Shown here: positions 16,301 through 24,200 of the stretch, piece after piece | Numbering within the stretch: position 1 is the stretch's first letter | Layout: every line of letters begins with the position of its first letter | Assembly: GCA_033762715.1 (NCBI GenBank) | Contig: JANRLL010000004.1 | Location: 104,542-168,541, forward strand | Length of the DNA stretch: 64,000 bases | Reading direction: 5' to 3' | Source of the DNA: JANRLL01 sp033762715 | Lineage (GTDB): Bacteria > Pseudomonadota > Alphaproteobacteria > Rickettsiales > SXRF01 | Made by a program: the position numbers and the translations under genes | The notes under the pieces: generated by a model | Database searches by the model: none | The model's input: the letters and a program-made list of their open reading frames with translations, nothing else | What the model was told of the DNA's origin: nothing

Positions 16301-16980
16301 TGGATATTTTATTGCTGGGCGATGATGGGCTGCAAAGCGCCACGGAAATTGCCGTATTAAACGGGGCGAATGCTGCTTTAGTCGGCGACGAGATTATCCA
16401 ATTCAAGACTGCAACCTTAACCGGCAGCGGACGCTATACACTCTCAGGCTTGCTGCGCGGGCGGCTGGGCACGGAATGGGCCATGGGCACGCACGTGCTT
16501 AATGAGCGTTTTGTGTTGCTGGATGCGCGGCTTTCACGTCTGACGCAAACCAATAATTTGATTGGGCTGCCGCGCCAATATAAAGGCGTGAGCTTTGGCA
16601 ATACGCTGAGTGATGCGACCGCACAGAGTTTTACCTATAGCGGGGTGGCGCTCAAGCCTTATGCGCCAGTGCATATTCATGGCACGCGTGATGGCAGCAG
16701 CAATCTGACTATCAGCTGGCTGCGTCGTTCACGTTTGAGCCCTGGTTGGCTCGATGGGGTGGATGTGCCGCTTAATGAAGCCAGCGAAGCTTATGAGGTG
16801 GATATTATGGATGGCGGCGACGTGGCGCGTACCATCACAGGACTGAGTAGTGCAACGGCTAGCTATAGCGCGGCCAATCAAACTACGGATTTTGGCTCAC
16901 CACAAAGCAGCCTGACAGTGAAAATATATCAGCTCTCTGCTGTCGTGGGCAGAGGTTATGCCGGCACGGCTACGATTTAA
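13318..16980 (+). CDS. GTA hub 'megatron' protein with TIM-barrel domain (g15-like)
   Basis: 1220 residues, close to the family's usual size. The N-terminus (GSALGAATGIPFASQIGRQL, LVDFAVQTSTYGKMIP) matches the GTA g15/phage hub. A Thr/Ser then Gly-rich loop follows near residues 80-105. The GTA TIM-barrel domain occupies roughly 300-650, with DVIGIDAYFP near 494 and WFTEFGFPS near 575 carrying the putative catalytic acid. A phage-tail_3 domain covers about 690-850. The protein forms the host-facing tip of the tail. It overlaps the convergent PH-domain gene by 4 bp and marks the end of the canonical GTA core. Confidence 0.95.
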   Translation: MASIVLGNIGSALGAATGIPFASQIGRQLASSLATTKLPDRYGARLVDFAVQTSTYGKMIPMAYGVVRLGGNIIWSRPIQELATTTTTTSSGGGGGGKGGGGRVSQTSTTYSYSVSLAIAICEGPIDEVLRIWADAAQLDVSKYTLRMYTGSETQFPDSYIQSYEGSGNTPAYRGLAYVVIEDFPLEDFGNRIPNFTFEVKRKMQSADYNGESLENMVTAITLIPGSGEFVYDTELAYKIPGIASGASWVQQGSQQVLNMHNASGKSNLLLSLDQLADTCPNVEWVSVVVAWFGTSTDVATCDIVPGVEYQIGGITSPDSWEVAGFDRASAHLITQISGSPQYGGTPDDDSIVRCLTELQNRGYKVLFYPLIFLDTSGKPWRGTLTGAASDMATFFTKTNGYNAFINHYANLVDGLVDAFAIGSEMVGLTKVTDTPGNYPAVTQLVSLAAAVKTTLGGSVKVTYAADWSEYHHTDGGWYNLDPLWSSSNIDVIGIDAYFPLTDEPQNGYDVDAVKAGWTSGEGYSFYYSDPARTTQAPLSAPYAWKNIDWFWNNTHVNPNSVATNWVPQSKKIWFTEFGFPSVDGATNQPNVFYDPSSTSSALPYHSKGRVDFRAQRVGLTATYQQWESSSMIERMFLWTWDARPYPYWPDLVSVWSDGGVWKTGHWVQGKLGISSLATILSDLCVRSGLDIDDIEVGGITDLIEGYIIGEQQTVRQAIESLQQAFFFDVVESDHVLKFTSRGKDSQLTIDEEDLIPTAESGSQRLLDITRAQEIELPKRVNVVFLNRLLNYQSATQYAQREVTSSLETDTISLPVVLSDQAAKTIADITLFTRWVGRTSYSFDLPVQYATLEPGDVITIATQGHNHTMRIVNIRTSTPNIISVDAVADSKNAYDFYTAPGVSGGLLQENSDIPQTELQLLDTVAFPADDSDKGYIRMAASGLSDRWTGSAIYRSDDGGANFLRITDITTPAITGSALSVLGNGPYHIFDTGNTLDILLLGDDGLQSATEIAVLNGANAALVGDEIIQFKTATLTGSGRYTLSGLLRGRLGTEWAMGTHVLNERFVLLDARLSRLTQTNNLIGLPRQYKGVSFGNTLSDATAQSFTYSGVALKPYAPVHIHGTRDGSSNLTISWLRRSRLSPGWLDGVDVPLNEASEAYEVDIMDGGDVARTITGLSSATASYSAANQTTDFGSPQSSLTVKIYQLSAVVGRGYAGTATI

Positions 16981-17498
16981 GCGAGCAGTTTTTTCTTTTG
17001 TGATTGGAACTCTTCTTCCGTCAGATGCCCTTTTTCGCGCAGCTGCGCTAAGCGTTCCAACTGATCGGCAATGTCGACAGTAGCGGCAGGCTTCACGTCT
17101 TTTTTGTTACGTGCTGCTTCCATTGCTGCTTCGGTTGCTTTCACAAATGGCTGGATGGACTTTTTGTTCACCATATCGATGGAAAAATAGCTCGCACCAT
17201 CCCATACACGGATGGAGCCAAAAAAGATGGTCGAGGCATGATCAATCGACTGGATGCGATCTAGCGGTAGCTGTACCTGGCGCACGCCATAGAACATACC
17301 GCAATTGAGGAAGATTAGGCGGCGGCTGGTGCAGACGGCAAGCCAGGTCGCATTTTTCATCATGCCTGAGGTGACCGCGCGAATGATTTCGTTTTTATCG
17401 AGCACTTTGGGCAAAGCGCGAATCTCTTTGTTGGTCCAGAAAATATAATGGTGCGGGCAGGCGGCAATCTGCTTACGGACTTCGTCTAATGTCGGCAT
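16977..17498 (-). CDS. Bacterial PH-domain protein with C-terminal SHOCT motif
   Basis: 173 residues. Residues about 25-135 look like a bacterial PH domain (TSRRLIFLNCG, LPLDRIQSIDHAS, WDGASYFSIDMV), and the end (QLERLAQLREKG-LTEEEFQ-KKKLL) is a typical SHOCT helix-turn-helix. Such proteins are widespread, soluble and of unknown function; SHOCT segments are thought to mediate oligomerisation. It is encoded opposite to the tail genes and converges on the hub gene with a 4-bp overlap. Confidence 0.8.
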   Translation of the reverse strand: MPTLDEVRKQIAACPHHYIFWTNKEIRALPKVLDKNEIIRAVTSGMMKNATWLAVCTSRRLIFLNCGMFYGVRQVQLPLDRIQSIDHASTIFFGSIRVWDGASYFSIDMVNKKSIQPFVKATEAAMEAARNKKDVKPAATVDIADQLERLAQLREKGHLTEEEFQSQKKKLLA

Positions 17499-17585
17499 CG
17501 CGAGACCTCAATGAAGTGATAATTCCAAAGCCTAGCGGAATTTTTAGCACAAATAAAGAATTTTGAACCAATTAATGGAGCACCT

Positions 17586-18299
17586 ATGGCGAGTAACACC
17601 GGCAGGCTAAGCCTGCCATATATTGCACAATCCCAGTCGCAAAAAGAAGTAACGCATAACGAAGCACTCACCCTGCTCGATATATTGACCCAATCGGTTG
17701 CAATCGATGTGGGGCTTAACACTCCCCCAGGATCACCTACGGTCGGGCATTGCTATCTGATCGGTAGTTCTCCCACCGGCGCGTGGTCGGGTAAAGCCAA
17801 CTACATCACCCAGGCGCAGGAAGGTGGTGTATGGCTATTCATGGCGCCATTTACACGTGCGACCTTTTGGGTAAACAGCAAACAAGAAAACTATAGCTAT
17901 ACTGGCAGCGAATGGTTGCCTGAAGGTTTGCTCGGCAAAAGCACCGGCGATTATTTGCGTGTGGGTTATTTAACGCAAGACATCACCGTCTCGGGCGCAT
18001 CCACCACATCCACCATTCAAATTCCAGCACGCACCATTGTGATGGCAGTAAACGTACGTGTGACCACAGCGGTGACGGGTGCCACCACTTTTAGCGTCGG
18101 TGTATCGGGTGATACGACGCGCTATGGATCGAGCATTGCTATCGCGCTCGATACCACCAATATCGGCTTAAGCAGCAGTCCGCTTGCCTATTATAGCAAC
18201 ACCGCACTCGTACTCACGGCGGCCGGCAGTAACTTCACCGGCGGCGTGGTGCGCACCACCATTCAATATCTGCAATCACGCGGCCCTTGGACATTCTAG
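17586..18299 (+). CDS. DUF2793 tail/fibre protein
   Basis: 237 residues. The N-terminus has the DUF2793 signature: LSLPYIAQSQSQKEVTHNEAL, then PPGSPTVGHCYLIG, TGAWSGKANYI and WLFMAPFTRATFWV. The C-terminal 90 residues are Thr/Ser/Gly-rich beta-structure as in receptor-binding or spike tips. DUF2793 proteins accompany GTA and alphaproteobacterial prophage tail modules and are thought to be fibre parts. GGAG lies 6 bp before the ATG. It starts the fibre module after the PH-domain gene. Confidence 0.82.
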   Translation: MASNTGRLSLPYIAQSQSQKEVTHNEALTLLDILTQSVAIDVGLNTPPGSPTVGHCYLIGSSPTGAWSGKANYITQAQEGGVWLFMAPFTRATFWVNSKQENYSYTGSEWLPEGLLGKSTGDYLRVGYLTQDITVSGASTTSTIQIPARTIVMAVNVRVTTAVTGATTFSVGVSGDTTRYGSSIAIALDTTNIGLSSSPLAYYSNTALVLTAAGSNFTGGVVRTTIQYLQSRGPWTF

Positions 18300-18312
18300 A
18301 AAGGATTACCTC

Positions 18313-18681
18313 ATGCATATTTACACGCAAGGCGATAGCGCCAGTGGGATGACCACGACTATTTCCATTCTCTCCGGCGAAACCGTGGCACTCGCCATGA
18401 CGCTTTCATCCGGCGGTAGCCCAATCGATTTGACCGGCTATAGCCTCAAAAGCCAAATCAATTTCCCAACCCCGCTGACGCTTAATACCACCAATAGCGG
18501 CATCACTATTACCAATGCTGCCAATGGCGTCATTAGTCTCAATATCAGCAGCGCACAGAGTTCAGTTGTCGAGCAGGGCGCTTATGATTTTGATCTGTGG
18601 ATGACCAGCCCAACCGATGTTGAAACACCACTTCTGACTGGAAAATTCCTCATCACCCCGAATATCGTAGCGGTACCATAA
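18313..18681 (+). CDS. BppU-like small tail protein
   Basis: 122 residues from ATG 18313, chosen because GAAAGG lies 8 bp upstream; the in-frame start at 18184 lies inside the preceding gene. The pattern 'ISILSGETVALAMTL..GG.PIDLTGYSL' followed by an all-beta fold resembles the N-terminal domain of phage baseplate upper proteins (BppU-like) that anchor fibres. It is one base before the giant fibre gene, so it probably forms the adaptor between tail tip and fibre. Confidence 0.68.
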   Translation: MHIYTQGDSASGMTTTISILSGETVALAMTLSSGGSPIDLTGYSLKSQINFPTPLTLNTTNSGITITNAANGVISLNISSAQSSVVEQGAYDFDLWMTSPTDVETPLLTGKFLITPNIVAVP

Positions 18682-18682
18682 G

Positions 18683-21600
18683 ATGAGCATGCAGGTTACC
18701 ATAAATCCAGGCGGCACCAGCATTGCTGCAATCACTCAGCCGATCCTGGTACAGTTGCAACCGACCTATGTGGAGGTGGCAGCACTTGGCCAAGCCATTG
18801 CCTTACAACTAGAGCCCACATCGATAGATGTGCAGCTAGCGGTCAATACGATGCAGGTCGATATTGAGCCGCTGGTGGTAGAGGTGGCGCTCAATAATAC
18901 CGCAAGTCCAGGCGGTAGCGGGAGTGTGACGCTAACGGGTGATGCCAGCGGCAGCGGCACGGGCAGCATTGCTGTAACCCTGGCCAATAGCGGGGTGTCA
19001 GCTGGAAGCTATGGCAGTGCCACGCAAGTGCCGGTCGTAACGTTTGATAGCAAGGGCAGGGCAACTGGCGCAAGCAATACGTCTATTGCCATTGCATCTT
19101 CGGCAGTGACGGATTTTGCAACCGCAGCCGATGCACGCATTACTGCACAAAAAGGTGCGGCAAGCGGACTGGCTACCCTAGACGGCTCATCCAAAATTCC
19201 AACCTCACAATTGCCCGCCATTGCTTTGACTGATGTATTTGTGGTTGCGAGCCAAGTTGCACAATTAGCGCTGACGGCAGAAGAAGGCGATGTCGCGGTG
19301 CGCACGGATTTGAATAAAAGCTATGTGCATAATGGCGGCACTGCAGGCACCATGGCCGACTGGCAGGAATTGCTGACACCGAGCGATGCGGTATTGTCGG
19401 TGAATGGGCAAACTGGCACGGTATCGCTTACTACCAGTAATATTAGTGAAGGCTCTAATCTTTATTTTACTCAGGCTCGTGTATCAGCCAATACCGATGT
19501 GGCGGCCAATACAGCAGCGCGGCATAATGCGGTAACGATCGGCACGGCTAACGGCCTATCTCTTTCCACCCAACAAATTTCACTTGCCGCCGCAAATACC
19601 TCTACTACTGGTGCTTTAACTTCGACCGATTGGAACACGTTTAATAACAAGCAGAGCGCGCTGACGCTGGGCAACCTGTCTGGTACCACCAACCAAATTA
19701 ATGCCAGTGCCACGCGGCAGGTGGTAGGGGGCAGCTTAACTCTATCACTCCCGCAAGATATACATACCGGCGCATCACCTACCTTTGCCAATGCCACACT
19801 CAGCACCAGCATGCTTTTTAGCGGTGCCGGTTCGCATTACATCAAACATAATAGCGGCTCGGCCTCGACCGATAAAATTATTTTACGCAATAGCGGCAAC
19901 ACCGATCAATTCACCTTCGGCATGGACGGGCTTTATACGCTGCGCACGGCTACCAGCTGGTGGGATAATGACGCCACTTTATTTGAGTACGGAAACGATA
20001 CTGGTGTTGCTATTGATGGCACACCCATAGGCCTCTATTGGTCGAATGGCGATATTGGCAATAATCAATTTGAATTGCGCACTCGCGGCGGCACGTACCA
20101 GAATTTACAAGTCGGTTACATGAACGCTATTTATTATAGCGGCAGCGGCGGCGGACTTACGTCATTAAATGCGAGTAACGTCTCCACCGGCACCCTTGCG
20201 GTTGCGCGAGGTGGTACAGGTTTGGGTTCGCTTACGGCTAACTATATTCCCTACGGCAATGGCACCAGCGCCTTTCAAAGCAGCGCCAATTTTACCTATA
20301 ACGGCACGACGCTGAATGTGTTGAGTTCTGGTGGTATTGGCATTGGCACCAGCTCAACGCAAGGTGTCATCAGCATGGATAGCACCACTGCTAACCGGCT
20401 TGAATTCGGAACCGCTGGCACGGCTGCACCTGGCAGTTCGTCAGTCGGTATGAAGCTCAAGCTGTATGGCCCTGATGGTGCGATGAATAGCACCGATTAT
20501 GCTGTCGGTATTGCCGGTGGCTCGATGTGGTTTAACTCGGGTGCTGAATTTGATTTCTGGGTGAATGCATCGACGCGCGCCTTTGGCTGGGATACGGGTG
20601 CGAATTGTTTTTATATCGGCGACCCATCGCCACCGACCTATGCGAGGTTGCATGTGGAATCCACAAGCAATCCTATCATGGTGCTGGAAGATAGCGGAGA
20701 TGGGGTAGGGTATCTTTACCAAAATGCTACCGTCACCGGCTTCGGCGCCGAGACGTCCTTCGACTGGAAAACAGGCATTAGTTTTGCCACCGGCCCTGTT
20801 AGCTCCGGCACCTCACGCCTGAGCTTAAGCGGTAGCTTGATGCAGGCGAAAGTGCCTTTCCAGACCATCGATGATGTCACCTTTACCTTAGGTGATGTGA
20901 ATAAAGAATGGTTAATCGATTATGATAGCACCTCTGCCAGCGACACCCCGATTACCTGGCAAATGGATGTGACCGGCGCGAATTTCGGTTTTACTTTCAC
21001 CGGGCATGATTGGAATATCAATAACTCTTGGAATGCAGGTAATATATACGGCGTTGACCTGGATATCGTATCGACCGGCACAGCTTCACCACCCCAATTA
21101 ATAGGCTATACAGTTGATTTCTCCGCTGGGGCATCGAATACCAATTTTAATAAATGCTTTGCCGGTTCGGTAAGTGGCACCAACATTACTTACGGTGCGG
21201 CGATTTATGGTAGCGCTAATAATGCTGCCAATACCAATACATTTCTATCAGGGAAATATGCGGGGTATTTTGATGGCCGCGTATTATCGGTAGCGCCGAG
21301 CGATTTCAATCTAGTGTTGGCTGATAACATCAGCAATTCAACACTCAAACAATCGGCAGTTGTAGCCCAGCATTATACCAATTCCGAAGAGCCGATGGGT
21401 ATACTCTATACTTACAACAACAACTTGCTTAACTTGCTGCGTTATGGCGGTGGAAATAGTACCCTTAATGCAACGACACAGCAGGAATGGTATACGGCGG
21501 CTAATGCAACAACGGTAACTGGTACGCGCAGGGGCTATGTCAATTCATCGGGCAATTGGGTGTTTGGCAATACAAGCGATGGTGCCGGCAACGGTACCGT

Positions 21601-22288
21601 CAATATTGAACGAAACAGCAACGCCTATACCTATGATCAGGCTGGTATTGCAATCGGCTACGCAACCGAAAGCACCAGTAATGCATTCATCACCTATATG
21701 GGGTATAACAGTACGACCAGCTACGGCTTTATCGATGCGGTACAAATATCGATGGGCTACAAAGATATGTGTATCGTGCCTAACGGCGGCAAATTCATTG
21801 TCGGCAACCCTGGTAACGCCACGCTTAAAGGCGCTAAGTTAGAAATCGTAGGTTCGAGCTCTATTCCGTTCGTGATTCAAGTGCCGCGTGGCAATGACGA
21901 TAACAAGCTTACGTATATCATGCCTAAAATCGTTACATCGAGCGCAACGACGACGACGATTTATACCTACGCCACCACAACCAATTCCACCACCACATTA
22001 GATATTACGGTTGATTGCGTGCGCAGCGCTGGCACAGCCGGATCGGCTGTTGATGGCGGCTCTTGGAATCGCAAAGTACGCGTTAAAAACGTATCGGGTA
22101 CGGTTACCATTAACGGTGGAGCAGGGCCGGTCGATATTACCGTCATTCACGAAGATATAGCAGGCTTTACGGTGGAAGCGACAACCTCGGGCAGCAACAT
22201 GCTGCTTCGCGTTACGGGCGCTGCCAATAACACCATCTCCTGGTATGCCACTATTGTGGAAACCGGACCATATACCACCACGGGGTAA
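18683..22288 (+). CDS. Giant phage tail fibre
   Basis: 1201 residues, rich in Gly, Ser, Thr and Asn with almost no long helices. Recognisable fibre modules include VTLTGDASGSGTGSIAVTL with VVTFDSKGRATG, NGQTGTVSLTT with SEGSNLYFTQARV, TTGALTSTDWNTFNNKQ, DIHTGASPTFANATL and TLAVARGGTGL. These short beta-repeats occur in many phage and prophage fibres. The product is probably a trimeric receptor-binding fibre that sets the target range. The C-terminal 300 residues lack recognisable repeats and may be the tip. No chaperone-like cleavage domain was seen. Two accessory enzyme-like genes follow closely. Confidence 0.85.
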   Translation: MSMQVTINPGGTSIAAITQPILVQLQPTYVEVAALGQAIALQLEPTSIDVQLAVNTMQVDIEPLVVEVALNNTASPGGSGSVTLTGDASGSGTGSIAVTLANSGVSAGSYGSATQVPVVTFDSKGRATGASNTSIAIASSAVTDFATAADARITAQKGAASGLATLDGSSKIPTSQLPAIALTDVFVVASQVAQLALTAEEGDVAVRTDLNKSYVHNGGTAGTMADWQELLTPSDAVLSVNGQTGTVSLTTSNISEGSNLYFTQARVSANTDVAANTAARHNAVTIGTANGLSLSTQQISLAAANTSTTGALTSTDWNTFNNKQSALTLGNLSGTTNQINASATRQVVGGSLTLSLPQDIHTGASPTFANATLSTSMLFSGAGSHYIKHNSGSASTDKIILRNSGNTDQFTFGMDGLYTLRTATSWWDNDATLFEYGNDTGVAIDGTPIGLYWSNGDIGNNQFELRTRGGTYQNLQVGYMNAIYYSGSGGGLTSLNASNVSTGTLAVARGGTGLGSLTANYIPYGNGTSAFQSSANFTYNGTTLNVLSSGGIGIGTSSTQGVISMDSTTANRLEFGTAGTAAPGSSSVGMKLKLYGPDGAMNSTDYAVGIAGGSMWFNSGAEFDFWVNASTRAFGWDTGANCFYIGDPSPPTYARLHVESTSNPIMVLEDSGDGVGYLYQNATVTGFGAETSFDWKTGISFATGPVSSGTSRLSLSGSLMQAKVPFQTIDDVTFTLGDVNKEWLIDYDSTSASDTPITWQMDVTGANFGFTFTGHDWNINNSWNAGNIYGVDLDIVSTGTASPPQLIGYTVDFSAGASNTNFNKCFAGSVSGTNITYGAAIYGSANNAANTNTFLSGKYAGYFDGRVLSVAPSDFNLVLADNISNSTLKQSAVVAQHYTNSEEPMGILYTYNNNLLNLLRYGGGNSTLNATTQQEWYTAANATTVTGTRRGYVNSSGNWVFGNTSDGAGNGTVNIERNSNAYTYDQAGIAIGYATESTSNAFITYMGYNSTTSYGFIDAVQISMGYKDMCIVPNGGKFIVGNPGNATLKGAKLEIVGSSSIPFVIQVPRGNDDNKLTYIMPKIVTSSATTTTIYTYATTTNSTTTLDITVDCVRSAGTAGSAVDGGSWNRKVRVKNVSGTVTINGGAGPVDITVIHEDIAGFTVEATTSGSNMLLRVTGAANNTISWYATIVETGPYTTTG

Positions 22289-22290
22289 TT

Positions 22291-22665
22291 ATGATTGAAA
22301 ACGATAAAAATATTCAAAACTGGTCAGAAGAAAACCGCCAGGCCTTGCTGCAATTCATTATCGACCATTGCGGCGTCGAAGGCTGGGTGGATATTTGCGC
22401 TGTGGGTTCACGCATTTGCCGCGAGCAATATGATATGTCTGATATTGATGTGGTGGTGTATCTACCGCTTGCAGAACGGATGCCCAATAGCTATCACCTC
22501 TATGACGATACGCCGTTGGTTATTTCGTATTATAATACGAATGACCCGCAATTTCCGAAGCAAGAAGGCATATGGCATATGCCGTCCTATTCCTTGATAA
22601 CCGGTGTGTATGACCCTGGTGTGGAAGAGGATATTGCTGCTTACCGGCTGCGCTTTCAGAGATGA
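22291..22665 (+). CDS. Nucleotidyltransferase-fold protein
   Basis: 124 residues. The pol-beta-type nucleotidyltransferase motif is visible: AVGSR at 38-41, with the metal-binding acids D51 and D53 in YDMSDIDVVVYL. The third acid usual for this fold is not obvious, and the protein is short, so it may be a minimal (MNT-like) enzyme. It starts 2 bp after the fibre gene and overlaps the sulfotransferase-like gene by 4 bp. That suggests it acts with the fibre module, for example on a fibre or host surface component, but no substrate can be inferred. Confidence 0.65.
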   Translation: MIENDKNIQNWSEENRQALLQFIIDHCGVEGWVDICAVGSRICREQYDMSDIDVVVYLPLAERMPNSYHLYDDTPLVISYYNTNDPQFPKQEGIWHMPSYSLITGVYDPGVEEDIAAYRLRFQR

Positions 22666-23213
22666 AATTCATATTACTTGCGACCTATGGCAGCGGCACT
22701 AATTTGCTACGCTGCTTTCTGAATTCGCATCCCGATATCTATCTGCATAAAGAATTATTTTGCCTGGCCGCGGGATTTAATAACCACCTCAATAATCCAC
22801 TGCCACGATTGGAGCAGGCATTTTCCTATGCAAAACCTATTGTTGGGGTGGATATCAAATATGACCAGCTGGACGAAGCTATCATCGAGTATGCAAGCAA
22901 AGAGCAGGTGGCTATCATTCATCTGAAGCGCGATCCGCTACGCACCATTTGGTATCGCCGCCAGCAGGTAACCAGCAACTATTTGAACCAATATCTGCGT
23001 TCCATCGAGCAATACCGTGCCCATATCGCCGATATGTTTTCGAGCCATCGCTGGCTGGACATTAGCTATGAAGACATGACGCGCGGTCAGGAAATTAGAC
23101 AACTACCATCCGATGTTACCCAGCGTCTACTCACATTCTTGGGCGCTGATGACTACCCATTATCACTCCACTCTCACCATTCCGTTAAACCATTAAAGGT
23201 ACGAAGCATATGA
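22662..23213 (+). CDS. Sulfotransferase-fold protein
   Basis: 183 residues. The N-terminal LLATYGSGTNLLRCFLNSHP matches the 5'-phosphosulfate-binding loop of PAPS-dependent sulfotransferases (S/T-G-T-N-L-L). VAIIHLKRDPLRTIWYRR matches the 3'-phosphate-binding R-D-P strand-helix. The family moves sulfate from PAPS to hydroxyls of sugars or other acceptors. At 183 residues it is shorter than most members. It overlaps the genes on both sides by ATGA junctions and belongs to the fibre/lysis operon, which is an unusual place for such an enzyme. Confidence 0.72.
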   Translation: MKFILLATYGSGTNLLRCFLNSHPDIYLHKELFCLAAGFNNHLNNPLPRLEQAFSYAKPIVGVDIKYDQLDEAIIEYASKEQVAIIHLKRDPLRTIWYRRQQVTSNYLNQYLRSIEQYRAHIADMFSSHRWLDISYEDMTRGQEIRQLPSDVTQRLLTFLGADDYPLSLHSHHSVKPLKVRSI

Positions 23214-23365
23214 AACAGTTTACGATTACAGCCGAACTCGCACAGGCGCTGATGGATTATTTGGCGCGTCAGCCTTTCTTTCAAGTAGAGTCATTAATTA
23301 CTGGCCTGCGCCAAGGAAAATTGGCTGCCTCAGAGGAGACGGGCGATGGTCAACCCACGACATGA
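23210..23365 (+). CDS. 51-residue protein before the holin-like gene
   Basis: A short coding region starting at the ATGA overlap with the sulfotransferase-like gene. It begins MKQFTITAELAQALMDYLA and ends in TGDGQPTT. Small proteins with this opening are frequent in alphaproteobacterial prophages next to lysis genes; the role is unknown. Its last 20 bp overlap the holin-like gene. Coupling at both ends supports expression. Confidence 0.55.
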   Translation: MKQFTITAELAQALMDYLARQPFFQVESLITGLRQGKLAASEETGDGQPTT

Positions 23366-23582
23366 TGCTGAGCGTTTGGCTGTTTTGGAGGAGCGTACGG
23401 AAACCCATCGCGCACAAATTGATGCACTCTTGGAAGCGCTCAAAACCCTGACGCGTGAAGTAACGCTCATTAATCACCAGCTATCGCGCAATCTTGGGTT
23501 CTTAGGTGGTGTGGCTTTTGTTTTTAGTTTGTTCGGTGCCTGCATTGGTGCATTCGGCGCTGAAATTATCCGCCGGTTATAG
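23346..23582 (+). CDS. Holin-like membrane protein
   Basis: 78 residues. A coiled-coil N-terminus (ERLAVLEERTETHRAQIDALLEAL) is followed by one hydrophobic helix (FLGGVAFVFSLFGACIGAFGA) and a short basic tail. This size, topology and position directly before an endolysin gene match phage holin or holin-accessory proteins that permeabilise the inner membrane. GAGGAG lies 7 bp upstream of the ATG. Confidence 0.65.
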   Translation: MVNPRHDAERLAVLEERTETHRAQIDALLEALKTLTREVTLINHQLSRNLGFLGGVAFVFSLFGACIGAFGAEIIRRL

Positions 23583-23586
23583 CTAT

Positions 23587-24030
23587 ATGATGAAAACATC
23601 CGTCCGCGGCCTTGCACTCATCAAACAGTTCGAGGGATTTTCGCCCACGGCCTATCTATGCCCCGCCGGAAAAGCGACCATTGGCTACGGTCATGTGATC
23701 CAAGACGGTGAATATTTCGCCAAACCACTCAGTGAGCAAGAGGCCGAAAAGTTACTTGCCCAAGATATAAGCAAAGCAGAACGCAACATTAATCGGTTGG
23801 TAACCTCCGCGCTTAATCAGAACCAATTTGATGCGCTGGCATCATTCATATATAATGTAGGTGCTAAGGCCTTTGAAAAATCAACATTATTGAAAAAAAT
23901 ACAGGAGGACGAGCCCGAGGCGGCGGCCCAGGAATTTAGCCGCTGGGTGTTTTCACAGGGTAAGTCACTGAAAGGACTTAAAAATAGGCGGGATGCCGAG
24001 CAGCGGCTCTTTATCCAACCCATTGAATAA
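23587..24030 (+). CDS. Endolysin, T4-type lysozyme (GH24)
   Basis: 147 residues from the tandem ATG at 23587. GH24 hallmarks: E16 in FEGF, a 'AYLCPAGKATIGYGH' stretch with T31, and the C-terminal RR-AEQRLF helix. The catalytic acid/threonine arrangement is that of phage muramidases that cut peptidoglycan glycan strands at host lysis. No signal peptide is seen, so export would rely on the preceding holin-like protein. It closes the phage-type module. Confidence 0.9.
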   Translation: MMKTSVRGLALIKQFEGFSPTAYLCPAGKATIGYGHVIQDGEYFAKPLSEQEAEKLLAQDISKAERNINRLVTSALNQNQFDALASFIYNVGAKAFEKSTLLKKIQEDEPEAAAQEFSRWVFSQGKSLKGLKNRRDAEQRLFIQPIE

Positions 24031-24080
24031 AAAGCTTTTCATAAAAAATCTAGCCATTAACAATAGGTTAAATCTCCGGT

Positions 24081-24145
24081 TTCACACAACTGACATCAAA
24101 CATTCATAGAATTGTCACACACATTTTTAATTTTATGGGTATATT
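24081..24145 (+). promoter_or_regulatory. Tandem Pho-box-like promoter (four half-sites, 11-bp period)
   Basis: Half-sites TCAC (24082), ACAT (24093), TCAT (24104) and TCAC (24115) occur every 11 bp, the exact register of tandem PhoB boxes. The last box reads TTCATAGAATTGTCACA. Nineteen bases after GTCACA comes GTATATT, with TATATT at 24140-24145 as the -10 candidate, leaving a leader of about 50 nt with GGAG 7 bp before the ATG at 24201. Confidence 0.65.
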
Positions 24146-24200
24146 GTGTAGTGTGAAGTGAATTAGTTCACATATTAACTTAGAAACGCGGAGAACATTT

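Noticed and set aside
1..24030. Complete active prophage
   Set aside because: No integrase, repressor, replication genes or attachment sites are visible in the window, and the order is that of a GTA core; capsid genes lie outside, so this cannot be decided fully.
24114..24119. TCACA as half of a CRP-type palindrome (TGTGA-N6-TCACA)
   Set aside because: No TGTGA half-site is found at the required distance at any of the loci; the partner is a direct, not inverted, repeat.
24114..24145. Reading TTCACA/GTCACA as ordinary sigma-70 -35 boxes
   Set aside because: The spacing to the -10 candidates is 20-21 bp, too long, while the 11-bp direct repeat explains the element better as an activator site.
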